Assembly: GCF_037811135.1 (NCBI RefSeq)
Contig: NZ_CP149130.1
Location: 695,001-759,000, forward strand
DNA from: Aeromonas rivipollensis
Lineage (GTDB): Bacteria > Pseudomonadota > Gammaproteobacteria > Enterobacterales > Aeromonadaceae
DNA length: 64,000 nucleotides
Reading direction: 5' to 3'
The translations under genes were made by a program, and so were the position numbers. Of the stretch, positions 9,488-23,858 are shown in pieces; position 1 is the first letter of the stretch, and each line of letters opens with the position of its first letter. Under the pieces are notes generated by a model that did no database searches, was not told where the DNA came from, and saw nothing but the letters and a program-made list of their open reading frames with translations.

Positions 9488-10198
9488 TTGCTGAGTCCGG
9501 CTTTCGTCATCCACAGTCGGCCCTATCGGGAGACCAGCCAGCTGGTCGAGGTCTTCACCCAGGATAGCGGCCGATTTACTCTGGTGGCTCGCGGTTCCCG
9601 CGGGCCACGCTCCCCTCTGAAGGGGCTGCTGCAACCCTTCACCCTGCTCACCATGAGCTGGCGTGGCAAGGGAGATCTCAAGAACCTCGCCCAGGTCGAA
9701 TGCCCTGATCACTCCCTGCGACTCGGTGGCGATCGCCTCTTCTACGGTCTCTATCTCAACGAGCTGGTCTACTACCTGCTCGAAGCCCATACCCCCTTTC
9801 CCGAGGTGTTCGATGCCTATGCCCGTGCCCTGATGGCGCTGGCGGACGGCGAGACACCTGAGCTGCCCCTGCGCCGCTTCGAGTTTCTGCTGTTGCAGGC
9901 CCTTGGCTATGCGGTGGATTTTGAATATGCCGCCGACGACGACTCCCCGATCCAGCCCGAGCTGCTCTACGGCTTCGAGCGGGAGCTTGGCTTTGTCGCT
10001 TGCGAGCGGGCGCCGGATCCCCGTACCCTGTTCCTCGGCGCCCACCTGCTGGCCTTCGCCGAGGGGTGCTTCGATACCCCTCCCTTGCTGCAGGCGGCCA
10101 AGCGTTTCAGCCGGCTGGCGCTGCAACCCTATCTGGGTAAGCGCCAGTTAAAGAGCCGGGAGCTGTTTTTAAAACGTAAAGCCAGCATGCAAGGCTGA
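9488..10198 (+). CDS. recO: DNA repair protein RecO
   Basis: RecO anneals strands and helps RecR load RecA on SSB-coated DNA. The 236-residue product has the N-terminal OB-fold (AFVIHSRPYRETSQLVEVFT) and the helical C-terminal domain. The only usable start in this frame after the era stop is TTG 9488, because an in-frame TGA lies at 9467. It is 14 bp downstream of era and followed by an 84-bp gap before pdxJ. Confidence 0.94.
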   Translation: MLSPAFVIHSRPYRETSQLVEVFTQDSGRFTLVARGSRGPRSPLKGLLQPFTLLTMSWRGKGDLKNLAQVECPDHSLRLGGDRLFYGLYLNELVYYLLEAHTPFPEVFDAYARALMALADGETPELPLRRFEFLLLQALGYAVDFEYAADDDSPIQPELLYGFERELGFVACERAPDPRTLFLGAHLLAFAEGCFDTPPLLQAAKRFSRLALQPYLGKRQLKSRELFLKRKASMQG

Positions 10199-10282
10199 CA
10201 CAGATTACAGACATATGGATATTGGCGCGGGGTGATTCGCTGACCGCGCAGTCAACAGATGAAGAGTTTCAAGGAGTCCTCA

Positions 10283-11020
10283 ATGAGTGAAATCTATCTG
10301 GGTGTGAACATCGACCATATCGCCACTCTGCGCAACGCCCGCGGCACCCAGTATCCCGATCCTGTCCAGGCCGCCTTCGTGGCCGAGCAGGCCGGTGCCG
10401 ATGGCATTACAGTGCACCTGCGCGAAGATCGCCGCCACATTACCGACCGCGACGTGGAAATACTGCGCCAGACCATCCAGACCAGGATGAACCTGGAGAT
10501 GGCGGTGACCGAGGAGATGATCGGCATCGCCTGCCGCATCAAGCCCCAGTTCGTCTGCCTGGTGCCGGAGAAGCGCACCGAGGTGACCACCGAGGGCGGT
10601 CTGGATGTGGCCGGTCAGCTCGACAAGATCACCGATGCGGTGACCCGCCTCGCCGCCGTCGGTGCCCAGGTGTCGCTCTTTATCGACGCCGACCCCATCC
10701 AGATAGATGCGGCCGCCGAGAGCGGCGCCCCCTTTATCGAGATCCACACCGGCCGCTACGCCGATGCCACCACCGATGCCGAGCGCAACGCCGAGTTCAA
10801 GCGCATCGCCGCCGGTGCCTCCTATGCCGCTGGCAAGGGCTTGAAGGTCAATGCCGGCCACGGTCTGCACTACCACAACGTCAAGGCCATCGCCGCCATC
10901 CCCGAGCTCTATGAGCTCAACATCGGCCATGCCATCATAGGCCGTGCCGCCTTCGACGGTCTGGCCAAGGCGGTCAGCGATATGCGGGCACTGATGCAAG
11001 AAGCCCGTCAGGGGATCTGA
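10283..11020 (+). CDS. pdxJ: Pyridoxine 5'-phosphate synthase
   Basis: PdxJ condenses 1-deoxyxylulose 5-phosphate with 3-amino-2-oxopropyl phosphate to make pyridoxine 5'-phosphate. The 245-residue TIM barrel begins [21 protein letters not shown] and keeps family motifs HLREDRRHI, the [12 protein letters not shown] phosphate-binding end and [14 protein letters not shown] at 10271 supports ATG 10283 over an upstream in-frame ATG at 10259. In E. coli and Vibrio acpS follows directly; here a terminator and the opposite-strand amidase follow instead. Confidence 0.97.
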   Translation: MSEIYLGVNIDHIATLRNARGTQYPDPVQAAFVAEQAGADGITVHLREDRRHITDRDVEILRQTIQTRMNLEMAVTEEMIGIACRIKPQFVCLVPEKRTEVTTEGGLDVAGQLDKITDAVTRLAAVGAQVSLFIDADPIQIDAAAESGAPFIEIHTGRYADATTDAERNAEFKRIAAGASYAAGKGLKVNAGHGLHYHNVKAIAAIPELYELNIGHAIIGRAAFDGLAKAVSDMRALMQEARQGI

Positions 11021-11044
11021 TACCGGTCTGTCTGCATCGCACAG

Positions 11045-11075
11045 ACAAGGGACGCCTCGGCGTCCCTTGTTGTTT
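11045..11075 (+). terminator. Intrinsic terminator after pdxJ
   Basis: A 12-bp perfect stem (11045-11056 with 11059-11070) is followed by TGTTTTC. It closes the lepA-pdxJ transcript. Confidence 0.75.
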
Positions 11076-11089
11076 TCGGAGGAGGAGGC

Positions 11090-11222
11090 TCAGCCCGGCT
11101 CGGGGAAGTAACGCTCCAGCAGGGCCATAAGGATGGCCTGGCTCTCGGCATCCGGCTCCCCGCTGACCAGGGTGGGTCGGAAATGGAGCTGGTTAGCTAG
11201 GGGAGCGCATCTCGGTCCGGCT
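11090..11222 (-). pseudogene. Detached second copy of the amidase 3' end
   Basis: This stretch repeats the last ~33 codons of the amidase gene at 11261-12175, shifted by 171 bp and placed just beyond its stop. On the minus strand it reads through FRPTLVSGEPDAE and ends LLERYFPEPG plus TGA; the intact gene ends LLERYFPKPG. Most differences fall at third codon positions, with C to S, E to M and K to E changes. Toward 11222 the match weakens and has a small insertion. There is no start codon, so it is a fragment: a displaced allele tail or the remnant of a tandem copy. Confidence 0.75.
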
Positions 11223-11260
11223 TGGGAACACGTTGCTTCAGCGGAAACCTAAGGACGGCA

Positions 11261-12175
11261 TCAGCCCGGCTTGGGGAAGTAACGCTCCAGCAGGGCCTCG
11301 AGGATGGCCTGGCACTCGGCATCCGGCTCCCCGCTGACCAGAGTGGGTCTGAAATGAAGCTGGAAGGCGCGCATCGCGGCGCGGCTCTGCTCATCCCAGG
11401 CGCCGCTTGGCGCTACCCCATAGCCGTAGCGGGCGAGTCGTTGTTGCCATTGCTGCGCATCCCAGAGGGGGAGCTGCGTCTGGCGCAGCTCGGCCACTCT
11501 GGCCTCGTCTGGCCAGGCGCCGACGCCATGGTGCAGGGCCAGCTCGCGCCAGGGGAAGTAGGGGCCGGGATCCTGCTTGCGTTCGGGGGCTATGTCGCTG
11601 TGGGCCAGCACCTGGGTGGGGGGAATGCGATAACGATCGACCAGATCCCGGGTGAGGGCGCCGAGGGCGGCGATCTGTGCCCGAGTATAGGGTTGCCAGC
11701 GCCTCAGGTGGGCGGGCAGGGATTCGTCTTCCGTGGGATAACCCAGATTGACTATCTCAATGCCCAGCGAGCTGGCGTTGAGCCCGGCATACTGATGCCA
11801 GCGGCTGCGACCGGCGTGCCAGGCACGCTGGCTGTCGGGCACCAGCTGGTAAACGGGGAGCGGGCGTTGCTCGGTGTCGCGGGGGATCAGGTAGTGGGCA
11901 CTTACTTTGTAATCTGATGCGGTCAGCAGATGCAGGGAGCGGGCGTCGTCCTCGTCGGTGTAGTGGAGGATCAGAAAAGCGATGCGCTCATTCTGGTTGG
12001 CACTGATATGACGGGTAGAGAGCTGATAAGGCGCCGGTTGGCAGGCGCCGAGCCCCAGCAGCAGGCAGAGTGACAGCAGTATGGTGCGGCATCTGTCTGG
12101 CCAGGGGGAAACAAGGGATGGCCAGCGCGGCCTGCCGCCCAGGCGGAATGACGGGGGGCAGGTGCGCTGGCCCAT
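11261..12175 (-). CDS. amiD: N-acetylmuramoyl-L-alanine amidase, lipoprotein (AmiD-like)
   Basis: This 304-residue protein likely cleaves the amide between MurNAc and the peptide of murein or anhydro-muropeptides from the outer membrane. A basic N-terminus leads to a lipoprotein signal with lipobox LGLGAC. The Amidase_2 domain follows, with zinc ligands in ILHYTD and AHSDIAP and the conserved acidic KQDPGPYF. The C-terminus (from about residue 235) is a peptidoglycan-binding domain (ARYGYGVAPSGAWDEQSRAAM). It sits downstream of yehS on the same strand, with short duplicated ends on both its 5' and 3' sides. Confidence 0.85.
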   Translation of the reverse strand: MGQRTCPPSFRLGGRPRWPSLVSPWPDRCRTILLSLCLLLGLGACQPAPYQLSTRHISANQNERIAFLILHYTDEDDARSLHLLTASDYKVSAHYLIPRDTEQRPLPVYQLVPDSQRAWHAGRSRWHQYAGLNASSLGIEIVNLGYPTEDESLPAHLRRWQPYTRAQIAALGALTRDLVDRYRIPPTQVLAHSDIAPERKQDPGPYFPWRELALHHGVGAWPDEARVAELRQTQLPLWDAQQWQQRLARYGYGVAPSGAWDEQSRAAMRAFQLHFRPTLVSGEPDAECQAILEALLERYFPKPG

Positions 12176-12178
12176 GGC

Positions 12179-12220
12179 TCAGGCGCGCTGTCTGAGGGTG
12201 ACGCGCGCGCGCGGGCTCAT
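12179..12220 (-). repeat. yehS/amiD junction echo: 13-codon frame
   Basis: The yehS stop overlaps an ATG (12220) that opens a 13-residue frame beginning MSPRARV and ending TGA at 12181-12179, three bases before the amidase ATG. The sequence around the two ATGs is alike (GAGCCATG then GCC and GCGC), 45 bp apart, so the second junction looks like a copy of the first. It resembles the rnc/era case but is shorter and less certain. Confidence 0.45.
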
Positions 12221-12702
12221 GGCTCTGACCTGTACTTGGCGGTGAGGCCGATGAGGAAGTTGCGCAGGATCTGATCCCCGCAATCCTGGTAGTGCTTGTG
12301 ATCCTTGGCGCGGAACAGGGCGCTCAGCTCGGACTTGGAGAGGTTGAAGTTGGCGAGCTTGAGGGTGCCCAGCATGTCTTCTTCCTTGTAGTCGAGGCCG
12401 ATGCGCAGCTTGCGCAGGATCAGGTTGTTGTTGATCCGGTTCGGGATCACCTGGGGCGGGGCATTTTCCCGCACACCGCGACGCACGGCGATGAAGCCGT
12501 CGAGGAACTGGCTCAGGGCCGAGTCCGGGCAGGCGGCATAGCCTGCTTCCTGCTCTTCCCCTTCCGCTGCCTCTTTCAGCAACCAGCTGTGGAGCTGGGC
12601 GTGGGTGACAGTCAGGTTGCCCTTGGCAAACATCTCGACCATCTGATCGTTGCTGATGGTGAGGGCGTAGCGCAGGCGGCGCAGAATATCGTTGTTGGTC
12701 AT
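12217..12702 (-). CDS. yehS: YehS-family protein (DUF1456)
   Basis: This is a 161-residue cytoplasmic protein with two copies of a helical module, MTNNDILRRLRYALTISND and NNNLILRKLRIGLDYKEED, each followed by a conserved hydrophobic helix. This internal duplication is typical of the DUF1456/YehS family. The function is not known. The gene precedes the amidase on the minus strand, with its stop (12217-12219) overlapping the ATG of a short intervening frame. Confidence 0.85.
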   Translation of the reverse strand: MTNNDILRRLRYALTISNDQMVEMFAKGNLTVTHAQLHSWLLKEAAEGEEQEAGYAACPDSALSQFLDGFIAVRRGVRENAPPQVIPNRINNNLILRKLRIGLDYKEEDMLGTLKLANFNLSKSELSALFRAKDHKHYQDCGDQILRNFLIGLTAKYRSEP

Positions 12703-12765
12703 GTTGACTCCTGTGGAAACGGCGCGATTTTACCATCTGCGGGCCTCGCAGTCAGAAAAAGCGCC

Positions 12766-15482
<2,717 letters not shown>

Positions 15483-15486
<4 letters not shown>

Positions 15487-15605
15487 GCTGATAAACCGCC
15501 GGCAAACATGATGAAGACCATAGCCCGGGGGGCCTGTGGGCGCAGGGGGAGGGCTGGCAATACAGTCGATGTCACCGTACGGGCGCTCAGGCCGTATCCT
15601 GTCAT
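15483..15605 (-). repeat. barA 5' echo, proximal copy (40-codon frame)
   Basis: The minus-strand ATG at 15605 opens a 40-residue frame starting MTGYGLSAR and keeping a T-x-LP pattern at the same spacing as BarA (MTKYGLRAR ... TILP). It ends at TGA 15485-15483, overlapping the barA ATG (15486-15484) as ATGA. Distance from the barA start is 119 bp. After about 20 codons the similarity to BarA stops. No promoter or independent function is visible. Confidence 0.75.
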
Positions 15606-15682
15606 ATCAATGGGCCACTTATGGTCAGATTGGGCAATGGGGCAGAGGCCGCAGCTCGGGCCTTCAGGCCGCATTTGGTCAT
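15602..15682 (-). repeat. barA 5' echo, distal copy (26-codon frame)
   Basis: A second copy lies 77 bp further upstream: ATG 15682, 26 residues beginning MTKCGLKAR and including LPNLTISG, ending at TGA 15604-15602. That TGA overlaps the ATG of the proximal copy. Three start-like units are therefore chained by ATGA overlaps: distal, proximal, then barA itself. It lies between barA and rlmD, so it probably sits within the barA 5' leader. Confidence 0.72.
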
Positions 15683-15758
15683 ACTATTATTCTTGTGGGA
15701 CAATGGCCTGCTGCAGATTCCACAATCATGACATAGCCACCTATAGGCACCAAGTTTT

Positions 15759-17081
15759 ATGGCCCAGTTTTTCAAGCCCCAAAAGAAATCCACCCAGCCC
15801 CAACGTATTGAATTTACGATAGACAGTCTGGACCACCACTGTGTCGGTGTCGGCCGTCATCAGGGCAAGGCCATCTTCGTCGAAGGGGCACTCCCCGGTG
15901 AGCTGATCAAGGCTCGCATCGTCGATGACAAGAAGCACTATGCCCACGCCGCCCTGCAACAGATAGTGACCCCGGCGGCCAATCGCATCGATCCCTTCTG
16001 CCCCCATTATCGCGAGTGCGGCGGTTGCAGTGCCCAGCACCTCGGCGAAGCGGATCAGCAGGCGGTCAAGGAAGCCGGGCTGATCAGCCTGTTCGAGCGC
16101 CTTGGCAACATCAAGGCTCCGGCGCTCGAGCCCGTGCTCAAGGGAGAGTCCCGCGCCTACCGCCGGGTCTGCCGTCTCGCCATCAAGTTTGACAAGAACG
16201 GTCGCTGCACCAGGGTGGGTTTTCGTCGCCGTCAATCCAATGATCTGGTGGAGGTAGCGGGCTGCCCCGTGTTGGCCGATCCCCTCTCTGCCCTTATCAC
16301 GCCCCTGCGCGACTGCCTCAATCGCTTGAAGAGCCAGCGCGAGCTGGGCCATGCGGAGCTCATCCAGGCCGAACAGGGCATCATGATGCTGCTGCGCCAC
16401 ACAGGTCGCCCCAACGAGGCGGATCGCGCCCTGCTGGTGGCGTTTGCCGAGGCCCAGGGGATAGACCTCTACCTTCAGGCGGCGGATGAACGCATCGAAC
16501 CCCTGCGCCAACAATTTCAGCCGAGCTACACCCTTGATGGCCTGTCTCTTGCATTCGCCCCTGGCGACTTCATTCAGGTCAACGGCCCCATCAACCAGAG
16601 CATGGTGACCCAGGCGCTGGCGTGGCTGGGGGCGACCAAGGACGACAAGGTGCTGGATCTCTTCTGCGGCATCGGCAACTTCACCCTGCCGCTGGCCCGT
16701 CAGTCCCGTGAAGTGGTGGGGGTCGAGGGGGAGCTCGCCATGGTGGCCCGTGCCGAGGAGAATGCCCGTCGCAACGGCATCGACAACGCCCGTTTCTACA
16801 AGGCGGATTTGAGCGGTGACATAGTCGGCATGTCCTGGGCGCGGGAAGGCTTCGATCTGGTGCTGCTGGATCCGGCCCGGCCCGGGGCGCTGGAAGTCAT
16901 GAGCCACGTGGCGGCACTTTCGCCCAAGCGGGTGGTCTATGTTTCCTGTAACCCTGTCACCCTGGCCCGGGACAGCCAGGTGCTGGTGAAGGGGGGTTAT
17001 CGACTGGCCCGCCTGGGGATGCTGGACATGTTCCCCCACACCGGCCATCTGGAGTCCATGGCGCTGTTTGAACGGGATTGA
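15759..17081 (+). CDS. rlmD: 23S rRNA (uracil-1939-C5)-methyltransferase
   Basis: RlmD (RumA) uses SAM to methylate U1939 of 23S rRNA. The 440-residue protein starts with a TRAM RNA-binding domain, then the iron-sulfur ligands in CPHYRECGGC, and a C-terminal Rossmann methyltransferase with DLFCGIGNFTLPLA. The catalytic cysteine lies in VYVSCNPVTLARD. It is divergent from barA. Its last codons (ALFERD, stop) are followed 76 bp later by a similar coda (ALFEQG, stop). Confidence 0.97.
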   Translation: MAQFFKPQKKSTQPQRIEFTIDSLDHHCVGVGRHQGKAIFVEGALPGELIKARIVDDKKHYAHAALQQIVTPAANRIDPFCPHYRECGGCSAQHLGEADQQAVKEAGLISLFERLGNIKAPALEPVLKGESRAYRRVCRLAIKFDKNGRCTRVGFRRRQSNDLVEVAGCPVLADPLSALITPLRDCLNRLKSQRELGHAELIQAEQGIMMLLRHTGRPNEADRALLVAFAEAQGIDLYLQAADERIEPLRQQFQPSYTLDGLSLAFAPGDFIQVNGPINQSMVTQALAWLGATKDDKVLDLFCGIGNFTLPLARQSREVVGVEGELAMVARAEENARRNGIDNARFYKADLSGDIVGMSWAREGFDLVLLDPARPGALEVMSHVAALSPKRVVYVSCNPVTLARDSQVLVKGGYRLARLGMLDMFPHTGHLESMALFERD

Positions 17082-17127
17082 GCAGGCTGTTTTCAGATTG
17101 CCGGGGCTGCGTTTTGTCGGCCTTCCG

Positions 17128-17157
17128 ATGCCGGTAGCGCTGTTTGAGCAGGGGTGA
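17128..17157 (+). repeat. rlmD 3' echo
   Basis: ATG 17128 to TGA 17155-17157 reads MPVALFEQG, imitating the RlmD C-terminus SMALFERD; the shared block GCGCTGTTTGA is at 17061 and again at 17137. The copy is short, so chance similarity is possible. It is listed because the same pattern recurs at other gene ends in this window. Confidence 0.4.
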
Positions 17158-17207
17158 TTAGGGTAATCTAGATCTGCAAAAATGGACCTGATGTGCGAGA
17201 GAAACCT

Positions 17208-17286
17208 GTTGCCGGGATCGGCAACATGCCTTGAAAACTCTTTCGCGCATCCCCATTTGAGGCAGTCATCAGCTGATGAGGGGATG
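17208..17286 (+). promoter_or_regulatory. relA leader with two inverted repeats
   Basis: GTTGCC/GGCAAC (17208-17213 with 17220-17225) forms a small hairpin. Then CATCCCC/GGGGATG (17248-17254 with 17280-17286) encloses a perfect 14-bp palindrome, TCATCAGCTGATGA (17266-17279). All lie within 130 bp of the relA start. No T-run follows, so an operator or leader structure is likelier than a terminator. Confidence 0.4.
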
Positions 17287-17332
17287 GCAGAAAGCATCGG
17301 CTTTCGGCCCCACAATTTTAAGGATTGATACC

Positions 17333-19543
17333 ATGGTTGCGGTGCGCGAAATTCATTTGAAAGACAATTTCACTCTGGAGGAGTGGGTCAGCTCCCTCTC
17401 CTTAAGTGAAAGTGACAAGAATCAACTGCGAACCGTCTACCAGTATTGTCTGACGCTTGGCGACGAGGCGCTCACCAGCCGCCTGCTGGTGCGTGGTGTC
17501 GAGATGGTGGGCATACTGCTGATGCTCAGCATGGATCTCGCCACCCTCAAGTCGGCCATTCTCTATCCCTTCGTCGAAGCCGGTCTCATCAAGCAGGAGA
17601 AGGTGAACGAGGACTTCGGCCCCAAGATCGCCAAGCTGGTGGAAGGGGTGCTGGAGATGGAGGCCATCCGCTCCCTGCAGACCCTGCACCGCAGCGAGAC
17701 CTCGCCGGAGCAGGTGGACAACGTGCGCCGCATGCTGCTCGCCATGGTGGAGGATGTGCGCGCTGTCGTCATCAAGCTGGCGGAGCGGATCGCCTGCCTG
17801 CGGGAGGCCAAGCTGGCGGATGAGGAGACCCGGGTGCTGATGGCCCAGGAGATCACCAACATCTATGCGCCCCTTGCCAACCGCCTCGGCATAGGCCAGC
17901 TCAAGTGGGAGCTCGAAGATCTCGCCTTCCGTTACCTGCACCCGGACACCTACAAGCAGATCGCCAAGCAGCTCGACGAGAAACGGCTCGATCGGGAGCG
18001 CTACATCCGCGAGTTCGTGCAGTCCCTGCGCGATGCGCTGGCGGAGGCCGGGGTCGAGGCCGAAGTCTACGGCCGTCCGAAACACATCTACAGCATCTGG
18101 CGCAAGATGCAGAAGAAGCACCTCGAATTCAACGAGTTGTTCGACGTGCGCGCGGTGCGGGTGATCACCAAGCGGCTGCAGGATTGCTATGCGGCGCTCG
18201 GCATAGTCCACACCCATTTCCACCATATTCCCCGCGAGTTTGACGACTATGTCGCCAACCCCAAGCCCAACGGCTACCAGTCCATCCACACTGTGGTGGT
18301 GGGGGAGGAGGGGAAGACGGTGGAGATCCAGATCCGCACCGAGCAGATGCATCAGGATGCCGAACTCGGCGTCGCGGCTCACTGGCGCTACAAGGAAGGG
18401 GCTCAGGCCGCCGCCAAGACCAGTACCTTCGAAGACAAGATCGAGTGGCTGCGCAAGCTCCTCGCCTGGCAGGAGGATCTCTCCGAGAGCGGCTCCCTGC
18501 TGGACGACCTGCGCAGTCAGGTGTTCGAGGACAGAGTCTATGTGTTCACCCCCAAGGGGGACGTCATCGACCTGCCAGCGGGGGCCACCCCGCTCGATTT
18601 CGCCTATCACGTTCACAGCATGATCGGCCACCGCTGCATCGGGACCAAGGTAGATGGCCGCATAGTGCCCTTTACCTACACCCTGCAGACAGGTGATCAG
18701 GTGGAGGTGATCACCCAGAAGGAGCCGAACCCGAGCCGGGACTGGATGAACCCCAATGCGGGCTTCCTGCGCTCCAGCCGGGCGAGAGCCAAGGTGGCGA
18801 CCTGGTTCAGAAAGCTGGACCGGGACAAGAACATTGCCGCCGGCAAGGAGCTGCTGGAGAAGGAGCTGGACAGGCACAACCTGACGCTCTCCAAGGTGGA
18901 CAAGGTGGTACTGGAACGCTTCCATGCGGAGGAGCTGGAGGATCTGCTGGCCGGGATCGGCAGCGGCGATATCCGCATCAACCAGCTGCTCAACTACCTC
19001 GACACCCGCTACAACAAGCCGACGGCGGAGGAAGAAGACCGCCGCCTGCTGGAGAAGCTGGAGCAGAAGGCCAATGCGCCCTTCCGTCCCAAGGCCAAGG
19101 ATCACATCGTCGTGGAAGGGGTCGGCAATCTGATGACCCACATTGCCCGCTGCTGTCAGCCCATCCCGGGGGACTCCATCCAGGGCTTCATCACCATGGG
19201 CCGTGGCGTCTCCATTCACCGGGAAGATTGTGAACAGCTGAAAGAGCTCTCTCGCCGCAATCCGGAGCGACTGATCGATGCGGTCTGGGGGGAGAACTAC
19301 TCCGGCGGTTATGGTCTCACCATCCGCATCCTCTCCAACGACAGATCCGGCCTGCTGCGGGACATCACTACAGTGCTGGCCAACGAGAAGATCAACGTCA
19401 TGGGGGTGCGCTCGCGCTCCAACGTGCGCGAGCAGACCGCCGAGATCGACATGGAGCTGGAGATCTACAACATCAACGCCTTCAACCGGGCCTTGGCCAA
19501 GCTCAGCCAGCTCAACGACGTGATCAGCGCCAAGCGCCTGTGA
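17333..19543 (+). CDS. relA: GTP pyrophosphokinase RelA
   Basis: RelA is the ribosome-associated ppGpp synthetase activated by uncharged tRNA. The 736-residue product has an HD-like N-terminal domain that lacks the catalytic His-Asp pair, as expected for synthetase-only RelA. The synthetase domain follows (RPKHIYSIWRKM, with the catalytic stretch near KPNGYQSIHT), then TGS (VYVFTPKGDVIDLPAGATPL), a Zn-finger-like CC motif (HIARCCQPIPGD) and a C-terminal ACT domain. ATG 17333 has AAGGA upstream and fits the family N-terminus; an open frame reaching further upstream was not used. Confidence 0.97.
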   Translation: MVAVREIHLKDNFTLEEWVSSLSLSESDKNQLRTVYQYCLTLGDEALTSRLLVRGVEMVGILLMLSMDLATLKSAILYPFVEAGLIKQEKVNEDFGPKIAKLVEGVLEMEAIRSLQTLHRSETSPEQVDNVRRMLLAMVEDVRAVVIKLAERIACLREAKLADEETRVLMAQEITNIYAPLANRLGIGQLKWELEDLAFRYLHPDTYKQIAKQLDEKRLDRERYIREFVQSLRDALAEAGVEAEVYGRPKHIYSIWRKMQKKHLEFNELFDVRAVRVITKRLQDCYAALGIVHTHFHHIPREFDDYVANPKPNGYQSIHTVVVGEEGKTVEIQIRTEQMHQDAELGVAAHWRYKEGAQAAAKTSTFEDKIEWLRKLLAWQEDLSESGSLLDDLRSQVFEDRVYVFTPKGDVIDLPAGATPLDFAYHVHSMIGHRCIGTKVDGRIVPFTYTLQTGDQVEVITQKEPNPSRDWMNPNAGFLRSSRARAKVATWFRKLDRDKNIAAGKELLEKELDRHNLTLSKVDKVVLERFHAEELEDLLAGIGSGDIRINQLLNYLDTRYNKPTAEEEDRRLLEKLEQKANAPFRPKAKDHIVVEGVGNLMTHIARCCQPIPGDSIQGFITMGRGVSIHREDCEQLKELSRRNPERLIDAVWGENYSGGYGLTIRILSNDRSGLLRDITTVLANEKINVMGVRSRSNVREQTAEIDMELEIYNINAFNRALAKLSQLNDVISAKRL

Positions 19544-19548
19544 TATCA

Positions 19549-19575
19549 ACCGACCGGCCCCAGTGGCCGGTTGTT
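19549..19575 (+). terminator. Hairpin after relA
   Basis: ACCGGCC and GGCCGGT flank a five-base loop, followed by TGTTCTTT. It is a modest intrinsic terminator between relA and mazG and may allow read-through. Confidence 0.55.
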
Positions 19576-19606
19576 CTTTGACCCCTTTTGATGAAGTGAA
19601 CCGTCT

Positions 19607-20404
19607 ATGTCCCCACGTTACGACTTGCCTCAACTGCTCGACATCATGGCCCAATTGCGCGACCCGAACGGGGGTTGCCCCTGGGATCTCAAGCAGAGCT
19701 TCCAGACCATAGTGCCCCACACCCTGGAGGAGGCCTACGAGGTCGCCGATGCCATCGAGACCCAGGATTGGGACGGATTGAAGGGAGAGCTTGGGGATCT
19801 GCTGTTCCAGGTGGTCTTCTACGCCCAGCTTGGCAAGGAGCAGGGGCTGTTCGATTTTGCCGATATCGTCGATGCGGTGAGCGAGAAACTCATTCGCCGT
19901 CATCCTCATGTGTTCTCCGATGCAGACCTCGGTGACGAGCAGGCGGTCAAGGTGAACTGGGAAGCTGAAAAGGCCAAGGAGCGGGCCGCCCTCGACAGGG
20001 AGAGCGTGCTGGACGACATCCCGCTCTCGCTGCCGGCCCTGACCCGGGCCGCCAAGATCCAGAAGCGCTGCGCCACCGTCGGCTTCGACTGGAAGACCCT
20101 CGGCCCTGTGGTAGACAAGATCCACGAGGAGATCGAAGAGGTGATGGAAGAGGCGCTGATGGTCGACGTGGACGAAGAGAGGGTCAGCGACGAGCTCGGC
20201 GATCTGCTGTTTGCCACCGTCAATCTGGTGCGCCATCTGGGCAAGGATCCTGAGCAGGTGCTGCGGGGCGCCAACGCCAAGTTCGAACGCCGTTTTCGTC
20301 AGGTTGAGCAGTTTATTGCCGCGGAAGGGCTGAAAATGACCGATTGCACCCTGGAGAAGCTGGATGCAGCCTGGGGTCGGGCCAAGGAAACCGAGCAAAG
20401 TTGA
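19607..20404 (+). CDS. mazG: Nucleoside triphosphate pyrophosphohydrolase MazG
   Basis: MazG hydrolyses NTPs and dNTPs to monophosphates and counters abnormal nucleotide or ppGpp pools. The 265-residue protein has the usual two MazG domains. The first carries [27 protein letters not shown] and [13 protein letters not shown] (EExxD-type metal ligands); the second has [13 protein letters not shown] and [16 protein letters not shown]. It sits next to relA as in E. coli. Confidence 0.95.
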   Translation: MSPRYDLPQLLDIMAQLRDPNGGCPWDLKQSFQTIVPHTLEEAYEVADAIETQDWDGLKGELGDLLFQVVFYAQLGKEQGLFDFADIVDAVSEKLIRRHPHVFSDADLGDEQAVKVNWEAEKAKERAALDRESVLDDIPLSLPALTRAAKIQKRCATVGFDWKTLGPVVDKIHEEIEEVMEEALMVDVDEERVSDELGDLLFATVNLVRHLGKDPEQVLRGANAKFERRFRQVEQFIAAEGLKMTDCTLEKLDAAWGRAKETEQS

Positions 20405-20450
20405 TTTGGCGCAAGACGAGGGGGCGGCGAGCCTGATAGATTTTTGTTCA

Positions 20451-20479
20451 TTGTTTGGGAGAGGGGGTTTTGGTATACT
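20451..20479 (+). promoter_or_regulatory. Sigma-70-type promoter of pyrG
   Basis: TTGTTT (20451-20456), 17-bp spacer, TATACT (20474-20479), 66 bp before the pyrG ATG. It is among the best sigma-70 matches seen in the window. Confidence 0.65.
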
Positions 20480-20527
20480 GTTTCCCCGTCCTGCTTCATC
20501 CCCGAAGCACCCCTTAAAATTCCCTAA

Positions 20528-23571
<3,044 letters not shown>

Positions 23572-23600
23572 TTACTGCCTGCAATTCTTAAGCTGTTGAA

Positions 23601-23631
23601 AAGCCCCGCCACTCTGGCGGGGCTTTTTTGT
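23601..23631 (+). terminator. Intrinsic terminator after eno
   Basis: AAGCCCCGCC and GGCGGGGCTT (23601-23610 with 23616-23625) around a 5-base loop, followed by TTTT. The next 230 bp before ftsB hold no gene; GGCGGC...GCCGCC and GCGGGGCCCCGC inverted repeats are present. Confidence 0.85.
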
Positions 23632-23858
23632 ATTTGCCGCACCCCATTGCCAGGTCGGCCCCTGATTGGCGGCGGTTTTCGTGTGGTTGCCGCCAACCGG
23701 GCGCCAAGGCCGTCCCTCCTGGGGATAGCGCGGCTTTTTGGCTCTCCCCTGCGGGGCCCCGCCATCTTTTTTATTCCCCCGGCCCGTCTGGCACACCGGC
23801 TTTCTTTTGTCTTGCCTGCGAATATGGGAAACTAGGCCGCTTGAAGGAGACTCAGTGC

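Noticed and set aside
17402-20398. A 998-codon open frame antisense to relA and mazG
   Set aside because: A codon-bias shadow; the sense proteins have intact catalytic motifs.
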